Of a DNA stretch of 64,000 bases, positions 19,241 through 28,036 are shown piece after piece. The translations under genes and the position numbers were made by a program. Numbering within the stretch: the stretch's first letter is position 1; the number at the start of each line of letters is the position of its first letter. The notes beneath the pieces are model-generated. The model did no database searches, was not told the DNA's origin, and saw only the letters and a program-made list of their open reading frames with translations. The DNA is taken from positions 147,963 to 211,962 of the forward strand of contig NZ_KQ948673.1 in assembly GCF_001514145.1 (NCBI RefSeq). Reading direction: 5' to 3'. This DNA comes from Streptomyces canus (GTDB lineage: Bacteria; Actinomycetota; Actinomycetes; Streptomycetales; Streptomycetaceae).

Positions 19241-19733
19241 GCCAGTCGGTGACGATCACTCCTTCGCCGGTCCGCAGCCGCAGGGCGAAGGGACCGGCGG
19301 GCGACGCCTCGTGGATGAAGCGCCCCATGTCGTCGGTGGTGAGCGGCGCGCCGGCCTGGGGACCGCTGAGCACTTCGATCCGGGCCGACTGGGGCGGCAG
19401 CACCTGCCCCATGAGGCCCTGCGGGGTGAGTTCGACGTCGACCGTCACCTCGCCCGCATGGAAGGTCAGCATCCGCGGCGCCTCCGTCGCTCCCCTCACC
19501 GGAAGCGCGTCCACCACGGAGTCGAAGGCGAGTTCGGCGATCCGGCTGTCCAGGTCGTGCAGCGCGAACGCCTCGACGGCGATCTGCCGCAGGGCGGGCG
19601 GTACGGGGTCCAGGATGGCCGTCGCCTGCCGGAGCTCCTCCTCCAGCAGTTCGAGGGCGAACTCCTCGTCCGGCGACGCCTCTTCGTCGAAGTCCGCGTC
19701 CTGATCGTTCTGATCGTCGTTCATGTCGCTCAT
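19230..19733 (-). CDS. Acidic hypothetical protein coupled to the sigma factor gene
   Basis: 167 aa. The start overlaps the sigma factor stop by 4 bases (ATGA), so the two are translationally coupled. Residues 1-35 are very acidic (MSDMNDDQNDQDADFDEEAS). A helical segment follows (LELLEEELRQATAIL), then a beta-rich domain with TFHAGEVTVDVELTPQGLMG and ARIEVLSGPQAG. I do not recognise the family. Position directly after an ECF sigma factor is where anti-sigma factors often lie, but there is no membrane helix or zinc motif. It may also be a substrate or partner of the subtilase/CHAT pair. Confidence 0.72.
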   Translation of the reverse strand: MSDMNDDQNDQDADFDEEASPDEEFALELLEEELRQATAILDPVPPALRQIAVEAFALHDLDSRIAELAFDSVVDALPVRGATEAPRMLTFHAGEVTVDVELTPQGLMGQVLPPQSARIEVLSGPQAGAPLTTDDMGRFIHEASPAGPFALRLRTGEGVIVTDWLTV

Positions 19734-20305
19734 ACCGCCCCCCGGGCTTCGAGCCGCGCCCGCAGCCGCCGCAGGCAGCGCTGGCGCAGTGGTCCGATGC
19801 TGCCCACCGCGATCCCCAGGGCGGCGGACACCTCCTGGTAGCCCGGCTTCGGCGAGGCCATCAGGATGCGCAGCAACTGCCGGCAGCGCTCACCGAGTTC
19901 CTCGAACTCCTGCCACAGGTACCGGACGCGCTCGCTCTGGGCGGCGGCCTCCTCGGAGTCGATGAACGACTGCTCGGGCGTACGGTCCTCGCTGATCCGG
20001 TCCAGGAGCTGGGGATCGTCCGTGACGGTCAGCCGCCTTAAGCTCTTGAGCACCTTCAGGCACTCGTGGCGCGCGGTGCTCGCCAGCCAGGACTTGGCCT
20101 TGTCGGGTTCGCGGATCCGCCCGAGGTGCTGGGCGAAGCGGAACCACACGGTCTGGTACACCTCGTGCGCGTCCGCGTCGGAGAGCCGGTGCGCGCGCAC
20201 GACGGACCACACCAGTGGGCTCAGCCCTTCCACGAGCGCCTTCCAGGCCGCCGCGTCACCGTCGACGGCGGACTGGACCAGCGCACCGACATCTGCTCGG
20301 TCCAC
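19730..20305 (-). CDS. ECF-type RNA polymerase sigma factor
   Basis: 191 aa from a GTG at 20305 with GAGGGG upstream. Region 2 is residues 20-85 (LVWSVVRAHRLSDADAHEVY; VWFRFAQHL; KSWLASTARHECLKVLK). Region 4 is residues 130-190, with a helix-turn-helix (GYQEVSAALGIAVGSIGPLR) and RCLRRLRARLE. Region 3 is absent, as in ECF factors. It lies 59 bases after the subtilase gene and overlaps the next gene by 4 bases. It probably transcribes this locus and perhaps the divergent CHAT gene (inference). Confidence 0.9.
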   Translation of the reverse strand: MDRADVGALVQSAVDGDAAAWKALVEGLSPLVWSVVRAHRLSDADAHEVYQTVWFRFAQHLGRIREPDKAKSWLASTARHECLKVLKSLRRLTVTDDPQLLDRISEDRTPEQSFIDSEEAAAQSERVRYLWQEFEELGERCRQLLRILMASPKPGYQEVSAALGIAVGSIGPLRQRCLRRLRARLEARGAV

Positions 20306-20364
20306 GGTCCCACCCCTCGTGTACGGCAAGTCATCGTACGCCGTGGAAGGGACCACTCCGGCCG

Positions 20365-21792
20365 TCATGCGCCCACAGGGCGCTGCACGACCGGCACCGG
20401 GCGCCAGCCGGCCGGCCTCAGCGCCGGTACGTGCGCCCCGCGCACTTCGGCGAACTGTGTGTTCGTGGCGAGCAGCTGCTGCCGGGCGGCGCGCGGGTCC
20501 TTCTCCTTGTTCGCGGTCATGTGGGCGGCGACCAGGCCTGCCACGACCGGGGTCGCGAAGGACGTGCCGCTCCAGTGCGCGTACCCCTCGAACATCACCT
20601 GGTCCGGCTTGGCCGGGGTGCCGTCCTCGCTCAACACGCCGATGTGGGAAGGGGACTGGCAGGTGCACACGTAGGTGAAGCCGAACCTGCAGGCCTCGTA
20701 CGTGGAGTGCTGGTAGAGGTACGGCACGGGCGCGTCGAAGCCGGTGAGGGCGCTGGTGAGCCGCTCGCCCGGGGCGTACACCTTCACCCAGGGGCCGTGG
20801 TTGCTGAAGCAGGCGCCGAACTCGCCGTCGCCGCGCAGCGCGCCGACCGACAGGACGACGTCCTGGTACTCGGGCAGGTCGGCGTAGGCGGCGGGCCAGA
20901 AGGGGCTGGCGCTGGCGTTGTTGCCGGCCGCGGCGACCAACAGGGTGCCGTGGGCGCGCAGTTCCTGCATGAAGGCGTCCATGCCGAGCAGTCCGTCGCT
21001 GCGGCCGTTGGAGGTGCCCGCGGAGAGGCTGATGAGGTCGGGCCAGCCGTCGGCGACGGCCTCGAAGAGTTTCTCGCCGAGCTCGGACTCCAGGATGGCG
21101 CCCGCGTCGTTGAGGGTGTTGCGGACGGTGATGTCGGTATTGGGCGCTACGGCGGCGAGAACACCGGCGATGAACGTGCCGTGGCCGACGTACTGGAGGA
21201 GGTTGCCGGCCCCGTCGGTCTCGGTGCCGTGCAGGTCGCCGTCGACATGGGCCAGCAGCGGGACGAGGCCGTGGTCGTGGGTGAGTCCGTTGTCGACGAC
21301 GAGGACGCCCACGGCGGTGTCGGGGTCGTGACCGGCTTCCGCGGGGGCCGGGTTGGTGCCCTGGCTGAGTGCGGCGGGCACGGGCTCGTCGCCGGGGCAG
21401 GAGTTGACCGCGATCGACACCACGTGGTTGCGGCTGATCAGCCGGTGCCCGGCGCGTCCCTCGCGTTCGCTCATGGCGCGCAGCGCGTGCGTGACGGCAC
21501 GGTCGCCGCGCCGGTCGCCGTGGCCCGGGTCGCCGACCTTGATCCGGGTGATGCCCGAGCGGTTGGTCTCGGGGCTGTCCCGGCGCACGTAATCGCCGGT
21601 CAGACCGGTCGCCTCGGTGAAGTGGGTGCGGACGGTCTCCTCGACGAGCGCCGCGTCGCGTCCGTCGCGGGCGAGCACGACACCCTTCTCGTAGATGAAC
21701 TCCGAGGCGTCGTCGGGTCCCAGTGCCAGCGGGACGTCGGGCATGGAGCGCTGGATCTGGTCGAACTGCTCGTGGAATCGCTGAGGTGCCAT
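20365..21792 (-). CDS. S8 family serine peptidase (subtilase) without a signal peptide
   Basis: 475 aa; the ATG at 21792 has GGGAGG 8 bases upstream. The catalytic triad is Asp 167 (VLVVDNGL), His 204 (GHGTFIAG) and Ser 411 (SGTSFATP), with oxyanion Asn 291 (AAAGNN). The first 160 residues are an unrecognised N-terminal region rather than an export signal or inhibitor I9 domain, so the enzyme is predicted to be cytoplasmic. It heads an operon with a sigma factor and an acidic protein. It is divergent from a TPR-CHAT protease-like gene 109 bases away. Cys residues cluster near YVCTCQS. Confidence 0.9.
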   Translation of the reverse strand: MAPQRFHEQFDQIQRSMPDVPLALGPDDASEFIYEKGVVLARDGRDAALVEETVRTHFTEATGLTGDYVRRDSPETNRSGITRIKVGDPGHGDRRGDRAVTHALRAMSEREGRAGHRLISRNHVVSIAVNSCPGDEPVPAALSQGTNPAPAEAGHDPDTAVGVLVVDNGLTHDHGLVPLLAHVDGDLHGTETDGAGNLLQYVGHGTFIAGVLAAVAPNTDITVRNTLNDAGAILESELGEKLFEAVADGWPDLISLSAGTSNGRSDGLLGMDAFMQELRAHGTLLVAAAGNNASASPFWPAAYADLPEYQDVVLSVGALRGDGEFGACFSNHGPWVKVYAPGERLTSALTGFDAPVPYLYQHSTYEACRFGFTYVCTCQSPSHIGVLSEDGTPAKPDQVMFEGYAHWSGTSFATPVVAGLVAAHMTANKEKDPRAARQQLLATNTQFAEVRGAHVPALRPAGWRPVPVVQRPVGA

Positions 21793-21901
21793 GGCGTTTC
21801 CTCCCACTGGGGCGGCGGTCGTCAGTCAGAGCCGCGGGGCCGGTGATTGATACAGCGCCAAACCGGTGTGGCCTGCCACCTGGGCCACTACCATCCATGG
21901 A

Positions 21902-24508
21902 GTGACAGCGGGAAGCGACTCGGTTCTCGAATTGCTGCCGATGGTGTTCGCCGCGCCCCACCAGGCGCTGGCGAGGGCAGAGGAAGTACTCGGCTCGGAT
22001 CCCTCACCGCTGCACGCCTCCGTCGCCCATCAGGTGATCGGCATCTGGCAGCGGGACTGGGGCGACATGCGGATCGCCCTGGACCATCTGCGCCGGGCCC
22101 GCGATCTCGCGGCGCGCGCGGAGTCGGCCGACCGGGAGGCGGACGTGTTGGCCGCGCTCGGTGTGGCGCTGGTCCACGCGGGGCGGACCCGGCAGGGTCT
22201 GGCGGCCCTGGAGCGGGGGGTCGAGGTCGGCAGCGGGCACACCCGCGCGCGTGTCCTGTTCCGGCGTGCCTACGCGTCCTGGGTCCTCGGGCATCACCGG
22301 GCGGCGCTGGAGGACGTACGGCGGGCGGTTCCGGTGCTGCGGCAGGCCGACGACGTGATCTGGACGGCGCGGGCACTGACCCTGCGGGCCACCGTGCATC
22401 TGGCGCTCGGGGCGGTGGAGCGGGCGGACGCCGACTTCACGGCGGCGGAGGCGCTGTGGGACACCACGGGCCAGGAGCACGACAAGGCCGACGTGGTGGA
22501 GAGCCGGGGGCTGGCCGCGTACCGGTCGGGGAACATACCCGCCGCGCTGCGGCTGCTCGACGACGCCCAGGAGCGGTACGCCAAGCTCGGCACGCCGATG
22601 TTCATGCTCAACATCAGGCGCTGCGAGGTCCTGATGGCGGCGGGGCTCGCCCCGGAGGCGCTCGCGGAGGCGGACGCGGCGATCGGGGTGCTGGACGGGA
22701 TCGGCGGGCAGTCCACCCGCAAGGCGGAGCTGCTGCTCGCCGCGGCGCGGGCGGCCCGGCTCGCGGGGGACGCCCACACCGCGATCGCGCGCGCCGACCT
22801 GGCCGTACGGCTGTTCGCGGGACAGCGGCGCACCTGGTGGGAGACGCATGCGCGGCTGGTGTTGATCGAGGCGCGGGTCGCCGCCGGGCGCGGCTCGGGA
22901 CGGCTGGTCGCGGACGCGGCGGCGGTCGCCGACCGGCTGGCCTCCTTCGGCGCCCCCGCCGCCCCGGAGGCCTCGCTGCTCGCGGGCCGGATCGCGCTCG
23001 GCCTGGGGTGGCGGGAGGACGCTCAGCGGCATCTGGAGGTGGCGGCGCGCAGCCGGCACAGCGGGCCGCCGCTGGCGCGGATGACGGGGTGGGCGGCGCA
23101 GGCGCTGTGGGCGCGGGCCGTGGGCTCCGACCGGCGGGTGCTCGAGGCCTGTCGCCGGGGTCTGGACGTGCTCGACGACCACCGTACGACGCTCGGCGCC
23201 TCGGAACTCCGGGCGCGGGCCACCGCTCAGGGCGCCGAGCTGGCCGGGCTCGCCGCGCGGGCCTCGCTCACCTCGGGCGGGCCGCGGCGGCTGCTGGTGT
23301 GGAGTGAGCGCTGGCGGGCCACGGTGTTGTCCGCGCCGCCGACCCGCCCGCCGGCCGATCCGGAACTGCTCAGTGGCCTGACCGCGTTCCGGGAGATCGC
23401 GGCCCGGGCGGAGGCGGCCCGGATGGAGGGCCGGCCGGTGCCGACGCTGGAGCGTGAACAGCGGCGCCTGGAGCGGGAGGTCCGCTCCCGGACCCTCCAT
23501 ATGCGGGGAGACGCGCCCGGTGACGGCTACCGGTTCGATCCCCGGCGGCTGCTGGAACGGCTCGGTGACGACGTACGGCTGGTCGAACTGGCCGTGCTGG
23601 ACGGGCGGGTTCAGGTGCTGCTGTGCGCGCAGGGGCGGGTGCGGCGGTTCGAGGGCGGGTTGCTGGCCGACGCGGAGCGCGAGGCGGAACACGTCCAGGC
23701 GGGGCTCAGGCGACTTGCCCATCCGGGGGCGGAGGCGCGGCTTCCGGTGGTGGAGGCGGCGGGACGGCGGCTGGAGGAGCTGCTGCTCGGGCCGGCCGCG
23801 GCGCGGCTCGGCTCCGGACCGGTCGTGGTGGTGCCGCCGGGGCGGCTGCACCGGGTGCCGTGGGCGCTGCTGCCCTCCCTGCGGGAACGGGTGTTCAGTG
23901 TGTCGCCGTCGGCGAGCAGCTGGCTGCGGGCGAGGGAGACCGTGCCGCCCCCGGGCGGGCGTCAGGTGCTCGTTCGCGGGCCGGGCCTCGCGACCGGGGG
24001 CGCGGAGGTGCCCGAACTGGCCGGACGCCACGGCGCCGCGACCGTCCTGGAGTACGACGAGGCGCGCGTGCCGCGGGTGTTGAAGGAACTGGACGGGGCG
24101 GCTTTGGCGCACATCGCCGCGCACGGCACGTTCCGTGCGGACAGCCCGTTGTTCTCGGCGTTGCGGATGGCCGACGGACCGCTCATCGTCCACGACTTCG
24201 AGCGCCTGGACCGCAGCCCGTACCGGATCATCCTGTCCTGCTGCGACACCGCCCGGTTCGCCTCGGTGGGCGCGGACGAGCTGCTCGGCCTGGTCACCGC
24301 GCTGCTGCCGCTGGGCACGGCGGGAGTGGTGGCGTGCAGCGCGCCGGTCAACGACGAGGCGGTGGTGCCGTTGATGCTCACGCTGCACAAGGGGCTCGGT
24401 GCGGGGGCGTCGATGGCGGAGGCGTTGCGCGACGCGCGGGCCTCGCTGCCGGGGGACGCGGTGCACCAGGCGACGGGGTGGGCGTTCTCGGCGTTCGGGG
24501 CGGCGTGA
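21902..24508 (+). CDS. TPR-repeat protein with C-terminal CHAT protease-like domain
   Basis: 868 aa from the GTG at 21902. No ribosome site is present, and TACCAT 8 bases upstream could be the -10 of a leaderless message. Residues 10-500 are Ala/Leu-rich helical repeats of TPR type. Residues 600-868 are a caspase-like CHAT domain with His 741 (HIAAHGTFRADSPLF) and Cys 781 (LSCCDTARF). GTAGVVACSAPVND follows as usual. Both catalytic residues are present, so it should be an active Cys peptidase. CHAT proteins often act in bacterial defence or programmed death, cutting a partner on a signal. The divergent subtilase and sigma genes suggest a joint pathway. Confidence 0.88.
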   Translation: MTAGSDSVLELLPMVFAAPHQALARAEEVLGSDPSPLHASVAHQVIGIWQRDWGDMRIALDHLRRARDLAARAESADREADVLAALGVALVHAGRTRQGLAALERGVEVGSGHTRARVLFRRAYASWVLGHHRAALEDVRRAVPVLRQADDVIWTARALTLRATVHLALGAVERADADFTAAEALWDTTGQEHDKADVVESRGLAAYRSGNIPAALRLLDDAQERYAKLGTPMFMLNIRRCEVLMAAGLAPEALAEADAAIGVLDGIGGQSTRKAELLLAAARAARLAGDAHTAIARADLAVRLFAGQRRTWWETHARLVLIEARVAAGRGSGRLVADAAAVADRLASFGAPAAPEASLLAGRIALGLGWREDAQRHLEVAARSRHSGPPLARMTGWAAQALWARAVGSDRRVLEACRRGLDVLDDHRTTLGASELRARATAQGAELAGLAARASLTSGGPRRLLVWSERWRATVLSAPPTRPPADPELLSGLTAFREIAARAEAARMEGRPVPTLEREQRRLEREVRSRTLHMRGDAPGDGYRFDPRRLLERLGDDVRLVELAVLDGRVQVLLCAQGRVRRFEGGLLADAEREAEHVQAGLRRLAHPGAEARLPVVEAAGRRLEELLLGPAAARLGSGPVVVVPPGRLHRVPWALLPSLRERVFSVSPSASSWLRARETVPPPGGRQVLVRGPGLATGGAEVPELAGRHGAATVLEYDEARVPRVLKELDGAALAHIAAHGTFRADSPLFSALRMADGPLIVHDFERLDRSPYRIILSCCDTARFASVGADELLGLVTALLPLGTAGVVACSAPVNDEAVVPLMLTLHKGLGAGASMAEALRDARASLPGDAVHQATGWAFSAFGAA

Positions 24509-24531
24509 TACCCCAGGGGTGCGTGATGTGT

Positions 24532-24577
24532 GGGGCGGCCTGACCCCTCCCCCGAATACTGGGGGTCAGACCGCCCC
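24532..24577. terminator. Bidirectional hairpin between the CHAT and LuxR genes
   Basis: GGGGCGGCCTGACCCC and GGGGTCAGACCGCCCC pair over 16 bp with one mismatch around a 14-base loop. It lies between two convergent stop codons. Confidence 0.85.
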
Positions 24578-24592
24578 GGTCCGGTGTACGGC

Positions 24593-26704
24593 TCAGGCCG
24601 GCTGTGCCTCCGGCAGCTCGACCAGGCACGGCAGCGCGTCGCGGTCGCTCGCACCGAGGCGGACGTACGCGCTGTAGAGGTGGTTGCCGACCGTACGGAT
24701 CGACAGGGTGAGCTTCTCCGCGATCTGGCGGTTGCTCAGCCCGGCGGCCGCGAGGGTGACGATCTGCCGCTGGCGGGCGGTGAGTTCGCCGAGGACGAGG
24801 CCGGACAGGGCCGGGGTGCGGGCGCCCTGGCAGCGCCGGGCCAGGGCGACGGCCCGGGTGCGTGAGGTGCGGGCGGCACCCGGGTCGCGGTGCGACCGTG
24901 CGGCCTGGGCGTACGCCTCGGCGGCGAAGAGCAGGAAACCGCGCTCCTCCAGCGCCTGCGCCGCCCGGTCGAGTGCGGGACCGTCGTCCTGGGCGAGCGC
25001 CTCGGCGTGTGCGGCGAAGACACCGGTCAGCCGGCCGACGGCCCGCTCGGGCGCGCCGAGCCGGACGGCGTCGTACGGATCCTCGCCGACCGTGCCGAGC
25101 GCCGCGTCGAGATCGCCGCGGGCGGCGGCCCACCAGGTGGTGACCGCCGAACCGGCCGCGGCCTCCCGCGAGTCGGCTGCGCCGCTTGTGCCGCTTGAGC
25201 CGGTTGGGGTCGCGGTGGGTCGGGGGGTGCGGGATTCGACGAGGGCCGCGGGAGGCTGGAAGGTGGCGGCATCGGTGACGGCCGCGGAAGGCTGGAGGGA
25301 GTCGGAGCCGACGACGGCCGCCGAAGACTGGAGGGGGCCGGCGGATCGACTGTCACTGGACCGGCCTCGGGACTCGACGGATTGCGGTGCGGTGGACCCG
25401 GTCGGGTTGACGGCGGGCCCGTCGTCGTCGGACCCGGTCGAGGGCTCAGGGGATCGGTCGGCGTCCGGGCCGGCCGGCGGTGCCGCGAGTTCCGGGTGCC
25501 CCGACTGTGCCGCGGCCAGGGCGAGTTCGAGACGGCAGGCCGGGTCATCGGCAGCGGCCCGCAGTCCCTCCCTCGCCCAGGCCGCGGCCTCCCGCAGTTC
25601 CCCCCGCAGGCGCGCGAAGCGGGCCCGTACCGCGGCGTGCCGGGCCGGGACGCCGGTGCCCTCGTCACGGAGCCACTCCCCCACCGGCGCGGAGACGGCC
25701 CGTACGTCCCTCTCGCCGATCGCCCGGGCCAGTGCGGCCGTCTCGGTCTCCAGGGCCGCCGCGCAGTCGGCCGGGGTGCGGGCCAGGCGCAGAGTCTTCA
25801 GGCGTCCGGCGGCGGCTCGCAGCACCGGGGCGTGGAGCGGGTGGGCGAGACGGGCGGTGCCGTGCTCGTCGACGTGGACGAGACCGTCGGCCTCCAGGCG
25901 TTCCAGGGCGTCCAGGTCGAGCGTTCCGGCGGCCACGGGGAGCGGCTCACCGAAGGCCAGACGGTCCAGGGTCTCGCGCTCGCCGGGGCCCGTGCGGTCG
26001 AGGAGGTGCGCGGTGCGCTCGCGCACGGTCGCGGTGACCGGCACCGGGCCGCGCCACACCCACTCGGCCGAGTCCGGGGCCCGGGCGGCCAGCCCCTGTT
26101 CGCGCACCGCGTCCACCAACTCGCGCAGCAGGCGCAGATCGCCCCGGCACATGCGGTACAGCCGGTTGACGGTGAGGGCTTCGAGGCCGCCGACGCCGGC
26201 CGCGAGCAGCTGCGCGGTCTCCTCGCGGGGCAACGGCTCCAGGGCGAGGCGCGGCAGGAGCTCTCCGGTCCACAGGCGGGAGATCGCGCCCGGCGCGCGG
26301 GCCCCGTCCGTGGCGACGACCAGGAGACGGGTGCGGCCGTGCACGGCGAGCTGGTGGACCAGGGCCGCCGAGGCGTCGTCCAGCAGATGGGCGTCGTCGA
26401 CGAGCAACAGTCGTACGCCTGACAGGCGTTGCACCGCGCGGTGCAGGGACGCGGTCTCCGGAACAAGGTGCGCGAAGGCGGCGAACGGGAGCCCGCGGGT
26501 CTCGGGCGTGCCCGCCACCCTGGCGCAGTCGGTGCCGGGCACGGCCTCCGTGACGAGCCGGGTCTTGCCCCGGCCCGCCGGACCGGTGACCACGATGCCG
26601 TGCCGTCCCCCGGCGACGGACCTGCGGACCAGCTCGAGTTCGTCCTCCCGCCCGGTGAACGGCCAGGGCAGCTCCAGGGTCTTCGCGTCCCGTTCGAATG
26701 TCAT
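24593..26704 (-). CDS. Large ATP-binding LuxR (LAL-type) transcription regulator
   Basis: 703 aa from the ATG at 26704; a GTG one codon earlier is also possible. Residues 15-270 form an AAA/STAND ATPase: Walker A GPAGRGKTR and Walker B LLLVDDAHLL. The middle is helical, interrupted by a disordered Pro/Ser/Ala linker containing three 12-residue repeats. The last 65 residues are a LuxR helix-turn-helix (ELTARQRQIVTLAAAGLSNR; SIRTVGNHLYSAYVRLG). LAL proteins are ligand- and ATP-dependent activators, often of secondary metabolism or sugar use. At about 700 aa it is shorter than the usual 900. The target may be the divergent protease gene. Confidence 0.88.
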   Translation of the reverse strand: MTFERDAKTLELPWPFTGREDELELVRRSVAGGRHGIVVTGPAGRGKTRLVTEAVPGTDCARVAGTPETRGLPFAAFAHLVPETASLHRAVQRLSGVRLLLVDDAHLLDDASAALVHQLAVHGRTRLLVVATDGARAPGAISRLWTGELLPRLALEPLPREETAQLLAAGVGGLEALTVNRLYRMCRGDLRLLRELVDAVREQGLAARAPDSAEWVWRGPVPVTATVRERTAHLLDRTGPGERETLDRLAFGEPLPVAAGTLDLDALERLEADGLVHVDEHGTARLAHPLHAPVLRAAAGRLKTLRLARTPADCAAALETETAALARAIGERDVRAVSAPVGEWLRDEGTGVPARHAAVRARFARLRGELREAAAWAREGLRAAADDPACRLELALAAAQSGHPELAAPPAGPDADRSPEPSTGSDDDGPAVNPTGSTAPQSVESRGRSSDSRSAGPLQSSAAVVGSDSLQPSAAVTDAATFQPPAALVESRTPRPTATPTGSSGTSGAADSREAAAGSAVTTWWAAARGDLDAALGTVGEDPYDAVRLGAPERAVGRLTGVFAAHAEALAQDDGPALDRAAQALEERGFLLFAAEAYAQAARSHRDPGAARTSRTRAVALARRCQGARTPALSGLVLGELTARQRQIVTLAAAGLSNRQIAEKLTLSIRTVGNHLYSAYVRLGASDRDALPCLVELPEAQPA
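25232..25339 (-). repeat. Three 36-bp tandem repeats in the LuxR linker
   Basis: The coded peptides align as GPLQSSAAVVGS, DSLQPSAAVTDA and ATFQPPAALVES. The DNA copies share GGCCGCxGxAGxCTGGAxGG cores. They lie in a low-complexity linker between the helical region and the DNA-binding domain. Confidence 0.7.
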
Positions 26705-26723
26705 CACGGAAGCAAGAGCATCG

Positions 26724-26756
26724 CTACTCAGTCCTGATACAGGGGGACTTGAGTAG
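26724..26756. promoter_or_regulatory. Inverted repeat in the LuxR/protease divergent promoter
   Basis: CTACTCA (26724-26730) and TGAGTAG (26750-26756) form a perfect 7-bp dyad with a 19-base spacer. A further related half-site GACTCAG follows at 26762-26768. It lies 20 bases from the LuxR start and 47 from the protease start, so it is a plausible autoregulatory operator. Confidence 0.45.
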
Positions 26757-26802
26757 CCCCCGACTCAGGCGCCCCGGGACGCCTCACGGCACGCTGAACC
26801 CC

Positions 26803-27888
26803 ATGACCGCACGCTACTGCTCACTCGCGCAGCAGTCGGCTCCGGCGTTCGCACCGGGGCTGGCCGCCGAGCGGCTGAGTGCGCTCATCGGCGGCAGCCG
26901 AGTGTGGGTCAACAGCACGGTTTTGCACTACTGCTTCTTCGACGGCGACACCGACGGGTCGGTCATTCCGGTTCCGGGGACGGGGCAGTCCCGTCGGGTG
27001 TCGTGGGTCGGCGCCAAGGAGCAGCGGGACGTGGTGCGCGAGTGCTTCCAGGAGTGGCAGGACCTCGGGATCGGCGTCACGATCACCGAGGTCGCCGACC
27101 GCTCGGAGGCCGAACTGCGCATCGGGTTCCAGCTCGGCGACGGCTCCTGGTCGACGGTGGGCAGGGACGCGCTCCAGGTCGGTCTGAACGAGCGCACCAT
27201 GAACTTCGGCTGGGACCTGACCGCGCCCGGGGAGCGCGGGACGGCCCTGCACGAGATCGGGCACGCGCTCGGCATGCTGCACGAGCACCAGAGTCCGTTC
27301 GCCGGGATCCACTGGGACGACGAGGCCGTCTACGCCGATCTGGCGGGCCCGCCGAACTTCTGGAGCCGGGACCGGACGTTCTACAACATCCTGCGCAAGC
27401 TCGACCCGGACGAGGTGAACGGCACCGTCTGGGACCCGCAGTCGATCATGGAGTACGCCTTCGAGGCGGGGCTGATCCTGGAGCCGGAGCAGTTCCGCGC
27501 GGGCCTCGACCCGCCCGGCACCCTGTCGGCCGCCGACAAGGAGTACGTCCTGCGCCGGTACCCGCCGACCGGGCCGACCCGGCCGCCGGCGCTGGTGCCC
27601 TTCCGGTCCGCGCCGCTCGGGCTGGGACCGGGCGAGCAGGCCGACTTCACCGTGGAACCGCCGGAGACCCGCGAGTACACCGTGGGCACCTTCGGCGACA
27701 GCGACACCGTCGTCGTGGTCTTCGAGGAGCGGGACGGGGAACCCCGCTATCTCACCGGCCGGGACGACGGAGGCACTCCGCACCACGCCATGATCAGGGC
27801 CCGTCTCGTGAAGGGCCGCCGCTACTTCGTCCGTGTGCGCCTGTACTCCGCGTGGGGTTCGGGGGAAACCGCGGTCATGTGCTGGTGA
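26803..27888 (+). CDS. Astacin/matrixin-like zinc metallopeptidase
   Basis: 361 aa from the ATG at 26803. The metzincin motif HEIGHALGMLHEH (His 150, 154 and 160 as zinc ligands, Glu 151 catalytic) and the Met-turn SIMEYAFE are both present. Residues 270-361 look like a small beta-sandwich resembling a pre-peptidase C-terminal domain (GPGEQADFTV; YTVGTFGDSDTVVVVFEE). No signal peptide is visible, unlike most relatives, so either export is non-classical or it acts inside. A perfect hairpin follows the gene. The divergent LuxR regulator may control it. Confidence 0.85.
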   Translation: MTARYCSLAQQSAPAFAPGLAAERLSALIGGSRVWVNSTVLHYCFFDGDTDGSVIPVPGTGQSRRVSWVGAKEQRDVVRECFQEWQDLGIGVTITEVADRSEAELRIGFQLGDGSWSTVGRDALQVGLNERTMNFGWDLTAPGERGTALHEIGHALGMLHEHQSPFAGIHWDDEAVYADLAGPPNFWSRDRTFYNILRKLDPDEVNGTVWDPQSIMEYAFEAGLILEPEQFRAGLDPPGTLSAADKEYVLRRYPPTGPTRPPALVPFRSAPLGLGPGEQADFTVEPPETREYTVGTFGDSDTVVVVFEERDGEPRYLTGRDDGGTPHHAMIRARLVKGRRYFVRVRLYSAWGSGETAVMCW

Positions 27889-27943
27889 CAGCACAGACGG
27901 GCCGCACGGGCGAGGCTGGACCGCTGTCCGGCGCCGGGGGAAT

Positions 27944-27987
27944 GGCCGGCGCACGTCACCTTCGGGGGAGGGAGACGTGCGCCGGCC
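27944..27987 (+). terminator. Hairpin terminator after the metallopeptidase gene
   Basis: GGCCGGCGCACGTC and GACGTGCGCCGGCC form a perfect 14-bp stem with a 16-base loop, 56 bases after the stop. Confidence 0.8.
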
Positions 27988-28036
27988 ACACGGCGTGGGC
28001 GTTCACGGTGCAAGGGCCGGGTGACAGGGTGGGGGC

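Noticed and set aside
22004..24466. Minus-strand frame opposite the CHAT gene
   Set aside because: Arg/Pro/His-rich shadow; the plus strand has the CHAT catalytic motifs.
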